The position numbers were made by a program, and so were the translations under genes. A stretch of 64,000 bases of DNA from Megaustenia siamemsis (taxonomy: Eukaryota > Mollusca > Gastropoda > Stylommatophora > Ariophantidae), in NCBI GenBank assembly GCA_032433765.1, contig JAVIAB010000024.1:14132126-14196125 (forward strand), given 5' to 3'. The notes beneath the pieces are model-generated. The model saw only the letters and a list, made by a program, of their open reading frames with translations. It was not told the DNA's origin and ran no database searches. The first letter of the stretch is position 1. Each line of letters begins with the position of its first letter. Shown one piece after another: positions 21,054-31,562 of the stretch.

Positions 21054-22878
21054 TAGCTCGTTTCAAATCACTTGCCCAGCTTCAAAACGCTATTGTTCAG
21101 TAACCGTTTGTTAAAAACTGTTGAAATTTTCCAAATGTTATTAGAATGCAAAAGACCCTTTAAATGTATATTTAACAAATATCTTGCAGCTGCAGTTTTC
21201 TTAAAGCGGCGAATTTCTTTGATGTTTGTCAAAATTGTAAATTGTGAAGCCCTAAAGAATAGAAATTACCGTAGTTGCTGGTCTATGATTAATTTTCACT
21301 AGATAAAGGCGTGGCCGTAATGGGGAAATAACTGAATGAGACAAAACACCAGGAGAATTATTGTCTTCTCAATTCGAGGACGGACGATAATATCAAGGTA
21401 TACCTGTATGTCAAATTTTCATAATTGTGTGGTCCTGAAAAGGACCGTTTGTTGAACTAATTTAAGGTAATATAGGGGCCAACATTGTGGGGGCTATATA
21501 CTTTCATTCTGAATCAGACGAGTCTAAATGACTAATAACTGTTTGGGGTTGAACATTCCACAAACCATCATTTTTCCAATATTCCGCTTCCTGTTTTAAG
21601 ACGTGGTCTTCACATTTAGCCCAATAATCTTTGTCTATATTTAATAAAGTGAGATTAGCAAGAGTCTTTACATCGCACATTTTGAATGTTGTATTTTCAT
21701 CTGCCACTTGTCCTTTTAATTTTGCCCAGATTAGTTCTATTGGATTTAAATGAGCATGGTAAGGTGGCAGCCTCAAACTTATATGACCGTGCTCTTGGAT
21801 AATCTTATCTATTTGAAAAATCTTTGTCCTCTGTTTTTGCTTTACTAGAGATAGTAATTCAGGTTTTAAGTACATGTTATTAAATTGTATGTGCTCCTTT
21901 GTGAGCCATATCTTAATAGCATCTTTTGTACTGGATGACGTCGGGACTTTATCTTCAAGTGCAACAATGTTGTGGTACGCTGCATTGTCCATTATTAGGC
22001 AAGATGGTCGATCTAGTGATGGGAGAATATAATTTTCAATCCAATGTCTAAATATGTGACCATTCATCTCAGAGTGATAATCCCGATTGTCTATGGATTT
22101 TGAAAGAAAAATGAGCTCTGCATTCTGTATTAGTCCATGTTGTCGACTACCTGCATGAGCAATTATCAAGCGCTGTCCTTTGCTGCTAGGTATTAATCTC
22201 TTAATCTTTCCATCTGATGACTGCCATTCCCTTTGGTTAGTGTGGTGAGCATTGATCCATGTTTCATCCAAGTACACAATATCATAACCTTGCTTGCGCA
22301 CCTCTTTTACTTCACGTAAGTACTTGCTTCTCATGACTACTATATGTGGCTTCTGACAGATGATGTTCGTCCATTGGAATACTTTCTGAATGTAAAGCCT
22401 GCAGCTCTCACATTCCTCCATAATGTAGACTTTGATATTTCAATACTGTTGTTCTTTTTCAGCGATACTTTTAATTTTCTTATTGTAACAGTTTCATTCA
22501 TACCAAACATTTTGCGAATTTCACGTCTACACCTTTGAATGAACGGAAATGGAACACACAATTTCTCAAGTGTCTAATTGTGTCAAAAAAACCACGGCGA
22601 AAGCGTGCAAACACGTCAATTTTACCGTGTATGGATTTTTACTCGCTATTTTCAACTTAAAATACTGTAAACATTAAGTTTTGACTACACCAATGGGTCG
22701 TTATAAATTTATATAAATCAAATAAGCAACAATAATAACCAAATGTTTTTTTTAATGAAATTAATTCCCTGTTGGGTTCTAATCATTATAACTTTGCATG
22801 CAAATTTTGAGCAACTTACAACAAGCGGTTAAAAAGCTATCGTTTTTAAAAGTTGGGCACGAGTTATGAAACAAGCTA
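21054..22878 (-). mobile_element. Complete IS630/Tc1/mariner-type transposon, DD83E
   Basis: A 1,825-bp element bounded by TA on each side (21052-21053, 22879-22880). The ends are imperfect inverted repeats: the left end begins TAGCTCGTTTCAAATCAC, the complement of the right end begins TAGCTTGTTTCATAACTC, and similarity continues about 70 bp inward (GCCCARC, AACCGYTTGTT). It sits inside the 27-bp minisatellite; deleting it restores a normal unit junction. The transposase gene on the minus strand has one frameshift. Confidence 0.92.
21504..22561 (-). pseudogene. DDE transposase, frameshifted
   Basis: Catalyses cut-and-paste transposition in the intact state. An N-terminal part (22340-22561) carries a helix-turn-helix-like region (REIRKMFGMNETVTIRKLKV, STLWRNVRAAGFTFRK). 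The catalytic part (21504-22421, 305 codons) has D52 in VYLDETW, D145 in LIMDNAAYHN and E229 in HLNPIELIWAK. Between D145 and E229 are 83 residues, against 34 in Tc1. The two frames overlap, and a single indel near 22345-22380 separates them. I recall a DD82E group (Sailor) in this superfamily; assignment is inference. Confidence 0.9.
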
Positions 22879-23460
22879 TAATGCTAATGACACGTGGTAA
22901 GAAAGACAGACTAATGCTAATGACACGTGGTAAGAAAGACAGACTAATGCTAATGACACGTGGTAAGAAAGACAAACTAATGACACATGGCAAGAAAGAC
23001 AAATAAATTAATGGCGAATAAAAAGAAAGATTAATGACACATGGCAAGAAACACAGACTAATAACACATGGCAAGAAAGACAGACTAATGACATATAGCA
23101 TAAAAGACAAATTAATGGCACATGACAAAAGAGACAAATGGCACATGGCAAGAAAGACAGACTAATGACACATGACAAGAAATAGAGACTAATGACACAT
23201 AGCATGAAAGATAAATGAATGGCACATGACAAGAAAGACAAATGACACATGTCAAGAAAGACAGAATAATAACAGATGGCAAGAAAGACAGACTAATGAT
23301 ACATGACAAGAAAGACAAATTAATGGCACATGAAAAGAAAGACAAAGGACGTATGGCAAGAAAAACAGACTAATAACAAATGGCAAGATAGACACACTGA
23401 TGGTATCTAGCAGAAATAAGTAGAATGATAACACCTGACAGGAAAGACAGACCAATGTTG
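22879..23460. repeat. 27-bp minisatellite (GACACATGGCAAGAAAGACA)
   Basis: About 21 degenerate units containing TAATGACACATGGCAAGAAAG and GACAGAC. The left units read CACGTGGTAAGAAAG. Minus-strand Cys/Leu/Ser/Phe-rich frames (CHVSLVCLSC type) are repeat artefacts. Confidence 0.88.
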
Positions 23461-23586
23461 CATCTAAAACGCGGTATGAAAGTCAAAAGATTAGGTTAAA
23501 ACAAAACCTAGACGACTTAAGGGTTGAAAGGACCTGCGTGATTCCCTCATGAACGGTTTCAATTAAGAGAACTTGATATTAAAATG

Positions 23587-24202
23587 AAGGAATAGACCTT
23601 GAGACAGTTCAGAACTATAACTACCTTGGACATACTATAACCAGTGATGGAAAATGTACAACTGAAATAAACAAAAGAATAGGAATGGCAAAAAGTAATT
23701 TTAATGTCATGAAGGACATACTAACATCAAAACAAATAACACCAGAGCTAAAACTAAGAATAGCAAAATGTTACATCTTCTCAATATTCCTATATGGTGC
23801 TGAAACATGTACATTAGACAAGAAAACAGAACAAAGAATTGAAGCCTTTGAAATGTGGATATATAGAAGAATAGGTAGAATTGGATGGAAGGAAAAGAAA
23901 ACAAACGACAAAGTCTTAAAACAACTAAAAATGAAAAGATAACTTCTGAACACAATTAGAACAAGACAAATGCGATTCTTAGGCCATGTTAAAAGACACA
24001 ACAGCCTACTGAAAGTGATCCTGGAGGGGAAAATACAAGGTAAAAGAGGCAGAGGCAGACCAAGATTAACATGGACGAGTAACATCAAAAGATGGACAAA
24101 TCAACCGATGACAACCTGCACCATCAAAGCAAGAGATAGAGCAAAATGGCGCTCCATGGTAGCCAACCTTCGTTGCGGAGACGGCACTCAATGATGATGA
24201 TG
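23587..24202 (+). mobile_element. LINE-gamma, C-terminal copy with TSD
   Basis: Plus copy from the post-palm segment (YLGHTITSDGKCTTEI) through YGAETCTLDKKTEQRIEAFE, MWIYRRIGRIGWKEKK, RQMRFLGHVKRHNSLLKVIL, GKRGRGRPRLTWTSNIKRW and the end AKWRSMVANLRCGDGTQ, then (GAT)n. A stop near 23940 interrupts it. Flanks ATATTAAAATG (23576-23586) and ATATTAGAATG (24203-24213) form an 11-bp duplication with one mismatch. Confidence 0.9.
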
Positions 24203-24289
24203 ATATTAGAATGTAATTGAATATATCTGCCGACATTAATTAAACAAATTATAGAAGAACTATTGGATACATTTCTCATTTTAAAGCGA

Positions 24290-24745
24290 ATACTAAAGAC
24301 AAGGGGAACAATATTAAAACAGGTAAATGAATTTAAATATTTGGGAACATTGTTAACCTCAGACGGAAGATGTACAAAAGAGGTGAGATGCAGAATGGCT
24401 CAGGCAAAAGCAGCTTTCCAAAAAATGAGGAAAATACTATGCAATCCATTTTTTTATAGTATAAACAAGAAAAAGAGTTTTTAAATGTTATGTAGAGCCA
24501 ATCTTAACATATGGATGTTGATCATGTACAATAGGACAACAGACATGAAAATCACTGGAGTCCGTAGAAATGTGGTTTTACAGAAGAATGTTGAGAATCA
24601 ATAAAAAGACCAAAGAGAAAGAATACCAGACAGGCTTAAGAGAATGACGTGGCAGAACGTCGACAACAGCAAATGATAAAATAACTGTCGAGATCGAAAG
24701 TTGTGAAGCGACATGATCACCTACGCCAGCAGGCCCTGTACTTGA
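24290..24745 (+). mobile_element. LINE-alpha, internally deleted copy
   Basis: Plus copy with KQVNEFKYLGTLLTSDGRC, RCRMAQAKAAFQKMRKILCN and MWFYRRMLRI-like DNA. About 130 bp are missing around 24598 relative to other copies: the thumb region joins directly to the terminal part. It ends GTACTTGATGATGATGA. Confidence 0.8.
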
Positions 24746-25329
24746 TGATGATGAGTAGATCACTTGTGTTTCTCATACAGTTTGCTTTTACTATCCCTTT
24801 CACTCCCCCAAGATTAAAATGTACTAAAGAAAACTCATAAAACAGGTACTGAAGAGACCCCTTTTGCTGAACGAACAAACTGAAAGGCATTAGATCACAT
24901 GTAATTGCATCCTTCACATACACCGACGTGAACTAAAGTATCCGTTATAGAAGATACACATAATTTATTGACGCGCCCATAACCGATACAGACATTCACA
25001 ATGTTAAAGACGGTAAAGACATCGTTCAAGAGATGCCAGATAAAATCGTTACCAGCGGTTCTCGGCCTGTGCGAGACAGGGATCCTCTTTTCTCTCTAGA
25101 GGTCACACTTGAAATAGTGACGTGCTTTCAAGGTGGGGAAGACAAAATTCCCATCCATCCTTTCTTCCTTTCCCCCATCCTTCCAACCGTTAGTATTTTC
25201 TCCCTTCCTTCCTTCCTTATTTCCTTCCTTCCATTCTTACTCCAAAGAATGAATAGGCCGATCAATGTGAAATTCATAACCGAGCCGTGAACGAGAGAGA
25301 AACAAGCATTAGAGCGCGTTTAAGGCAAA
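24746..25329. other. No gene seen; short pyrimidine-rich patch
   Basis: Unique-looking apart from a (CCTT)-rich patch at 25155-25240. Frame 25033-25290 has no recognisable motif. Confidence 0.4.
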
Positions 25330-25337
25330 TATTCATG

Positions 25338-25694
25338 AGCATTTCAGTGATTTTATTATAGAAGAATATGAAGAATTGAATGGAAAGAGAAGAAAACAAA
25401 TGGCGAAGTCTTAAATCAACTAAACATGAAAATAGAACTACTAAACACAACATAAACAAGCCAAGTGAGATTTTTGGGCCATGTTCAAAGACACAACCGC
25501 TTACTTAAAGTAATCTTGGAAGGGAAAATACAAGGTCAAAGAGGCGGACCAAGACTAACAAGGATGAGTAACATCAAAAGATGGACATGTCAGCCTATGA
25601 CAACCTGCACTATCAAAGCATGAGACAGAACGGTATGGTTCTCCGTGGTAGCCAACCTTCGATGCGGAGACGGCACTCGATGACCATGATGACG
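25338..25694 (+). mobile_element. LINE-gamma, short 3' fragment with TSD
   Basis: Starts in the EAFEMWIYRR region (degenerate), continues through the GRP-type region to the terminal SVVANLRCGDGT-like end and a damaged (GAT)n tail. TATTCATG at 25330-25337 and 25695-25702 is the likely 8-bp duplication. Confidence 0.8.
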
Positions 25695-25702
25695 TATTCA
25701 TG

Positions 25703-26334
25703 GCGATAACAGTTTCATAAATTGTTATTGTTAGTTCTGGGACTGCGACATCTATAACGGATCACAGAAGCAAGTATCGACGTTAAACTGAAGGTAAATA
25801 AATAAAGGAGACAAATAATTATAAATAAATATGATTAAATAGGGAAACTTCCGAGGTGATATGTGTATGATTGTTATTTATTTGTCATTGTTTCCGTCCA
25901 ATAAATGTTTGTCTCTACACACAAGTATTCAGCCCTACTGGGAGATACATGCATTAATAGGACAGTACAGAAATGCAATTTATTTCCGATCTGTGAGCGT
26001 TACCCTATGCTATAGTCATGGGAACGCCTTCGTGTAAGACACTGCTCGCAATAGCTAATTTTTTAATTAGCTGAGTGGCAGTGTATCAAGCGTTCGGCTT
26101 CTCGTGGCAAGGCGCAGTGCCATGGAGTACGGGTTCGATCCTGCTTCGGACCATATAATTGTTCTTTGTTTTTTTCTGTTGTTGTTTATTTGTCATTTTT
26201 TCTGAGTGCTAACACATACCTTTTCCTTATATTATCCCCTAAATAAATAAAGCATTTACTAGATGAAGAATGTCAACACCTCAATACAACGTCAGGAAGA
26301 AAGAATAAAGAGTAATTTGTTCTTATTATTCTCT
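25703..26334. other. Unique spacer containing a tRNA-like head
   Basis: Mostly AT-rich unique sequence; see the tRNA-like segment at 26068-26160. Nothing else recognised. Confidence 0.4.
26068..26160 (+). mobile_element. tRNA-like segment, probable SINE head
   Basis: TTAGCTGAGTGGCAG resembles box A and TACGGGTTCGATCCTGC resembles box B, about 60 bp apart, somewhat more than in a type I tRNA. T-rich sequence follows. Pairing of a full cloverleaf was not verified, so a SINE remnant is more likely than a functional tRNA gene. Confidence 0.55.
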
Positions 26335-27098
26335 CTCTTCACTTCCTTTTGTACTCTTTAGGGTGTCGAGGGAGAAACAAAGCTGTGGTTCACGTCCTTT
26401 TGGCGGCTTCACCCATTGTTAATTGATGTTGTTGTAGCATTTCTTTAATGTTCTTTGTCCTTATCTTATTCTGAGTCTGCCTTCTCTTCTCGCTTCTCCT
26501 CTTGTAATATATGCTTTGTATGGTCAGGAATCAAACGACATTCTTTCTAGATGGGCAAACTAGTTTATTTGTTCTTTCTGTATGTAGCCTAGGATTGGCT
26601 CAATGCCGACTCTTTCTCTTTTAATATCATTTCTCATTCTGTCTTTTCTGGTTACTCCAAGCGCTTTTCTTAGACATTGCATCTCTGTGGTGACAAGCTT
26701 TTATTTGTACTTAGACGTAAGTGGCCATGTTTGGTATTGTTAGCACGATGTTGGATTGAATATACTCTGTATAAGATGTTTCTTTGTTGTAATATGTATT
26801 GTTTTGATTTGAAGTACAGGGGATTGCTGTCCCAATATTTTGTTTGCTTTATTGTATTATATATCTATCTCTTTGTCTATTTTACCACTTCAGAGAATGT
26901 TGTTCTTTTGTCTCCCTATTATATAATTTCTGTTTTGTCACTACTTATTTTCATGCTATTTATTGTACATTCTCTGTTCAATGACAGTTGATGTTGACGA
27001 AGCTATGTTTCTTTATAGCTATAACGGCCTGATCGTCATCAAAAAGCCAATTCATCTATTTGTTATTTGCCTCAAATGTAGCGATGTCGATTCTTTTT
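26335..27098 (-). mobile_element. LINE-zeta, RT fragment (part 1)
   Basis: Minus-strand broken RT. Near the right end is a catalytic-box relic LFDDDQAVIA (cf. FADDQAVIA). Further left are the KLVTTEMQCLRKALGVTRKD and RMRNDIKRERVGIEPI segments and a decayed C-terminus. Part 2 lies right of a LINE-epsilon insertion, at 27480-27540. Confidence 0.78.
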
Positions 27099-27465
27099 TC
27101 TTCTTTCTTTCTCACTGATACCGAAAAGGTGTCGTGGTTTATATCATTTGTCGTTATTGTGCTGCTCGAATTGTCTGAATTAGTAATTTTCCTTTGTTGT
27201 TACATGTCTCTGTCACTGCATCTATCCATCTTCTTCTGGGTCTTCCTCTTGATCTTTTTCCATGCATTCTCGAGAAGAACGCCCTTGATGGTGATTGGTG
27301 AGGATTCATTCTGACCACGTGGCCAAAACATTTAAGTTGTTGTTCTATATATTCTTGGCAGGGTTTTATTCCTACCATTTTTCTATGTTTTCATTTGGTA
27401 TTCTATCTCTTCTTGTGTTGTTTGTTACTTTTCTCAAGCAACGTATCTCACATGTATTGATCTTT
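27099..27465 (-). mobile_element. LINE-epsilon, C-terminal fragment in LINE-zeta
   Basis: Minus frame with KPCQEYIEQQLKCFGHVVRM, SPSRAFFSRMHGKRSRGRPR and RRRWIDAVTETCNNKGK, nearly the same as the copy at 37.1-37.3 kb. Flanking it is a 33-bp direct repeat (27064-27096 and 27490-27522, one mismatch) containing ATTTGCCTCAAATG and AGCGATGTCGATTCTT. This is much longer than the 9-12 bp duplications elsewhere. Confidence 0.85.
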
Positions 27466-27555
27466 ATTAAATGTCATTTTTCTATTTCTTATTTGCCTCA
27501 AATGCAGCGATGTCGATTCTTCTTTTAAAACCATCAATAAAATATTAATTTACAG

Positions 27556-27784
27556 AAATATTCCATTTGTGTCGGCTCAATGAAGATTCACTATGGAACT
27601 ATGGAAAAATCCACGTATATGCTGCTGTCGACGCTCAACGTACAGACTCTTATGGCTGGTGCAATTTCTGGCATGATAAACATTTTAACACAACGGGAAT
27701 CGAATTGAAGTTAACATGTTTGGCACACGACCACCCAAACTGGCAACTGCTGCAGGATTCTGACCACATTAGCCAGCTATTAGG
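27556..27784 (+). CDS. Candidate single host exon, unknown protein
   Basis: Open segment preceded by a splice acceptor-like AATATTAATTTACAG and followed by a donor-like GG|GTATGT. It encodes about 75 residues of normal, non-repetitive composition, including NYGKIHVYAAVDAQRTDSYG, WCNFWHDKHFNTTG and HDHPNWQLLQ. It would enter and leave in a partial codon (phase differs at each end). I do not recognise the family; a glycosyltransferase-like domain crossed my mind but no diagnostic motif supports it. It could also be an unrecognised element. No neighbouring exons found. Confidence 0.4.
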
Positions 27785-28663
27785 GTATGTAGGGCTAATT
27801 TTATTTACTTACATATCTGTGTTTGTGCGTTTGTTTGCCCCTGCTCAACACCTATTGAGCGGAAACACTGTTCATATTTCTGCCGTCCATTTAATACTTA
27901 AAAGCTTCAACCACACCATTTTATTTTTCAATTTTTTTTTATTTTCATTTCTCCTATACAATCAGATTTACTGCAACTTCGCATTTTTATGCATTTCTTT
28001 ACCTTGATCCCTTCTGACTACATTTCCTCCCCTCCTCTCTCTCCCATCCCATCCCTCCCCTTATCTTCTCTTCTCTTCTCTCCGTTTTATTCCTTTTTTT
28101 TTGCCATCGAATTTACAAATTATTATTTGTATGTGCAATATTTAATCTACCATCGTCTTTCTAGGACAATTGTAATTTAATAGTGAAATGGAAGCCTTAT
28201 ACCCTGGGGAGTAAAATCTACCAGCCAGATCATGTTGGTATCACAACTTATTTCCCTTAAAAATAAATACGCGAAGGTTCGGCGTAGTACTGACCACGTG
28301 GGTATTGAGCTTTGTAAGTTATTTTGAAGGTTGGGGAGTGGCATCCACAACAAAATTGTCTGTGCAAGCTTTGTGGATAACTGATCGACTACTCAAACCA
28401 ACGTTTCGACCCGAGATGTTGTCTTCAACGGAGTACAAGGAGAAACGAAGCAGAATACAAATTCTGAAAGTTCGAAGTTAAGAAAAAGGAGAAAACTAAT
28501 TTACAAAAATAGTTGTTGGGCTGAAAATCTGTCTCGGACTGTGGTTTCTTTGAGACTCAATCGCGTTGTGATGTGATGATGGCAGCACTCCGTTATATAT
28601 TGTATTGATCAACCACATGAGGACGTAACGTGAGACAAACTACAGATCGTTTGAACAGATGAC
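27785..28663. other. AT-rich sequence right of the candidate exon
   Basis: Pyrimidine-rich patch at 28025-28110. At 28395-28432 the segment ACCAACGTTTCGACCCGAGA resembles the conserved 'CGAAACGT' strand-end motif common in metazoan retroelement ends; compare 50080 on the other strand. Otherwise no feature. Confidence 0.4.
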
Positions 28664-28727
28664 AACGGTGGTTGAGTCCCACTACAGAGTATTGATACAT
28701 AGATAACACTGCGACACTAGACACTCT
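28664..28727. repeat. Diverged units of the 44-bp minisatellite
   Basis: ACAGAGTATTGATACATAGA, then ACACTGCGACACTAGACACT, matches the order of blocks in the 38.1-38.7 kb array. After the SINE-A the similarity resumes at 28989 (GCGCTCTACAGAGTACT), so the SINE entered an old repeat locus. Confidence 0.65.
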
Positions 28728-28988
28728 GGGAGCCGCGATAGCTCAGTGGTTTGTGAACTGGACTACAAAGGACATGAGTTAGGGTTCGATCCCAATCGAC
28801 GGCCTCCGGTTCACCCAGCCTTAAATGGGTACCGGATCTTTTCTGAGAAAGTAAAGCGGCGCAGGCGTAATACCGACCACATTACCCCAAAAATCATGTG
28901 ATGAAGGTCTGTAAAATTTATGGTCACTAACACCATATTCTCTATACGCCACTTGGCGTGATGGTGGTTCTTTACTTTTTATTTTTTA
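28728..28988 (+). mobile_element. SINE-A, full length
   Basis: Best family example: AGCCGCGATAGCTCAGTGG (box A) and GGGTTCGATCCCAATCG (box B), 3' part CCACTTGGCGTGATGGTGG, then CTTTACTTTTTATTTTTT. Imperfect 12-bp duplication ACTAGACACTCT (28716-28727) and ACTAGGCGCTCT (28989-29000). The T-rich tail on the sense strand is unusual for a SINE. Confidence 0.9.
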
Positions 28989-29089
28989 ACTAGGCGCTCT
29001 ACAGAGTACTACAAAGTATTGCTTCATCTTCTAGTACGATGAATGACAACAGGGGCGGATAACAATACAAATTAAAGTAATCAATGATT

Positions 29090-29655
29090 AATGATGATGA
29101 TGGATGGAAGATGCACCACAGAACTAAAAAGCAGAAAAGCTCAGGCCAAAATGGCATTTCAGAAAATGAAAAATATCTTATGCAACAAATCTATATCAGT
29201 ATAAATGAGAAAGAGAGTTCATCGGTGCTATATAGAACCAATTCTGACATATGGAAGCAAATCATGGAAAATAGACAAACAAATGAAAAGACGATTAGAG
29301 GTCACAGAGATGGGATTTCTGAGAAGAATGTTGAAAGTTCCTTGGACATCTAAAAAGACCAATGAGGAAGTTCTGAAAGAGGCCAACACAAAAAGGGAGT
29401 TCTTAAAAAACATCAGTAAGAAACAATCAGCATTTTTTGGGCACATCATGAGAAGAGGAAAGTTAGAATACTTGGTTACAACTGGCAAAATAAAAGGAAA
29501 GAGAGATCGCGGACGATAAAGAGAGAAAATATTGGATAGCTTGGTGTCATGGCATGGAAAACAGTCAACAACATAACTGATACGATGCACTGTAGATAGA
29601 ATATTGTAGAAGGACATGATCGTCAAGCCAACCGGTACGGCACATGATGATGATG
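29090..29655 (+). mobile_element. LINE-beta, C-terminal copy with 11-bp TSD
   Basis: 5'-truncated plus copy. It encodes, with frameshifts, RCYIEPILTYGSKSWKIDKQ, EMGFLRRMLKVPWTSKKTNE, KKQSAFFGHIMRRGKLEYLV and TTGKIKGKRDRGR, ending CACATGATGATGATG. Perfect duplication AATCAATGATT at 29079-29089 and 29656-29666. Confidence 0.92.
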
Positions 29656-29785
29656 AATCAATGATTTCACTTCCTCCCAACTTCAATTACCGCCCCTTGC
29701 ATTTCATATTCCTGCCGAACTCATCTTTAACTGTTTATGTTCCATTCCGACTACACACATCTACTATAGAGTCCTCATCTACAAC

Positions 29786-30375
29786 ATGGTTATGGAAGGC
29801 CCCGGTATCACTCATCATCATCGAGTGCCGTCTCCGCAACGAAGGTTGGCTACCATGGAGCGCCATTCTGCTCCGTCTCTTGCTTTGATGGTGCAGGTTG
29901 TCATAGGTTGATTTGCCCACCTTTTGTTGTTACTCGTCCATGTTAGTCTTGGTCTACCGGTATCACTGCAAACGAATTAAAATCCATAAATGCTCAACCG
30001 CCCGTACCAGTGGAGTCATCTGAATTACTAACTCATCTCCCAAACAAAGAAAGGTAACTGTAGTCCCCATCATAGCAGTCTCAGCATACGTCAAAAAACA
30101 TAATGCGAAACCGCACAGAAAGTGAACACAGCCAACTGTTCCCTCTCATACGATATCATCATTCATCGTAAACTATTGGAATATCGAAACACGATCAAAA
30201 CGGATGAAACACACAGCTCACGCTGTGCACAGAGCACTTAACTCAGTAGCTCCTGCAACAAGCCGGACTTGGAATATGAGGAAACAGCAACAAGGAACAC
30301 TCTTCAGACATGGTCTTTAATGGTTTCTGTTGCCTATCCACCATATTGGTCGGATGTCCACGTCCACCTGAAAAT
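29786..30375 (+). mobile_element. Repeat G (copy 2), interrupted by LINE-gamma
   Basis: Parts 29786-29812 and 29957-30375 are colinear with copy 1 at 9.3 kb. They continue further right (TTCAGACATGGTCTTTAATG, CACCATATTGG), as in copy 3 at 60.6 kb. Target of a nested LINE-gamma. Confidence 0.8.
29813..29956 (-). mobile_element. LINE-gamma, 144-bp 3' end nested in repeat G
   Basis: Severely 5'-truncated copy: the (CAT)n complement of the tail, then CGAGTGCCGTCTCCGC and the complement of the terminal MVANLRC coding region, ending near TGTTAGTCTTGGTCTA. A perfect 11-bp duplication CCGGTATCACT lies at 29802-29812 and 29957-29967. Confidence 0.93.
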
Positions 30376-30762
30376 GATGATCGTCCTATTTCTTTAATGT
30401 ATTGCGCTTAATGATGTTAGGCCATCGTTTCTGACTCCAATTCCGAACATATGAAAAAATCACAGTTAGTCGTCAGATGATCCCCGTCGCACATCAAACA
30501 GCAGATAAGATCTTCCCGCCATGTGAATTTGTGAAATTATAAACCGCATATTGAAATTATAAAATCACATGTCTACCCAGAGGCGAAGACGCACCTCACA
30601 GCAACAGAGATGAAAGTTGTCAGCGACCCACAGTTGACCTAGAACATTCAGTCAGTGAGGGCAAATCAAAGGGATTTGAAATGATCAAACATCAATTCTA
30701 GATAATGAACGTCGGGTGCGAATTGTATTAGTCAAGTCTTGATCTTAGTTTTGATCCATCCC
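30376..30762. other. Unique spacer with a decayed repeat-E fragment
   Basis: At about 30576-30642, GAGGCGAAGACGCACCTCAC and GAAAGTTGTCAGCGACC resemble the minus copy of repeat E at 47.1 kb. The rest is unique-looking. Confidence 0.45.
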
Positions 30763-31228
30763 GCACCGCTAGACCTGGCACCGCTAGACGTCGCACCGCT
30801 AGACCTGGCACCGCTAGACGTCGCACCGCTAGACCTGGCACCGCTAGACGTCGCACCGCTAGACCTGGCACCGCTAGACCTGGCACCGCTAGACCTGGCA
30901 CCGCTAGACGTCGCACCGCTAGACCTGGCACCGCTAGACCTGGCACCGCTAGACCTGGCACCGCTAGACCTGGCACCGCTAGACCTGGCACCGCTAGACG
31001 TCGCACCGCTAGACCTGGCACCGCTAGACGTCGCACCGCTAGACCTGGCACCGCTAGACCTGGCACCGCTAGACGTCGCACCGCTAGACCTGGCACCGCT
31101 AGACGTCGCACCGCTAGACCTGGCACCGCTAGACCTGGCACCGCTAGACGTCGCACCGCTAGACGTCGCACAGCTAGACCTGGCACCGCTAGACGTCGCG
31201 CCGCTAGACCTGGCACCGCTAGACTTCG
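30763..31228. repeat. 15-bp minisatellite (CCGCTAGACCTGGCA), 31 units
   Basis: Two alternating unit types: CCGCTAGACCTGGCA and CCGCTAGACGTCGCA. Since 15 is a multiple of 3, the array is open in several frames: APLDL/APLDV on plus, GARSS/GATSS and VPGLA/VRRLA on minus. The minus frame 30732-31433 adds a charged, non-repetitive N-terminus (KNRIQKQEEEKRERERDTKK). No splice or homology evidence supports a real protein. Sequence composition (GC-rich) differs from the surroundings. Confidence 0.9.
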
Positions 31229-31562
31229 CACAGCGCTCATCGTGTCTTTTTTTTCTCTCATCCATCTCTAATCTTAGCGAGATGCTGATCTTATCAAATG
31301 AGTCTATGCCTGTCATCTTTACTTTCCTTATAAGTGTTTTCTTTTTAGTGTCTCTCTCTCTCTCTCTCTTTTCTTCCTCTTGTTTCTGTATTCTGTTTTT
31401 TTCTTCCATAGAAGTGCCTGTCTTGGAATTCACTTGTTGTTACTTGTGAACCTTTGTCCGACGTATGTTCATCTTGTTTTCCTAACTGTATATGAGATCG
31501 TTGGTTGCATGGTCATTTCTCGTATCTCTAAATAGTCTTGAATTCATTTCATATTAGCCACA

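Noticed and set aside
22829..23455. Cys/Leu/Ser/Phe-rich minus frames
   Set aside because: Artefacts of the 27-bp minisatellite.
26068..26160. Functional tRNA gene
   Set aside because: Box A and box B are about 60 bp apart and the arms were not shown to pair; a SINE head is more likely.
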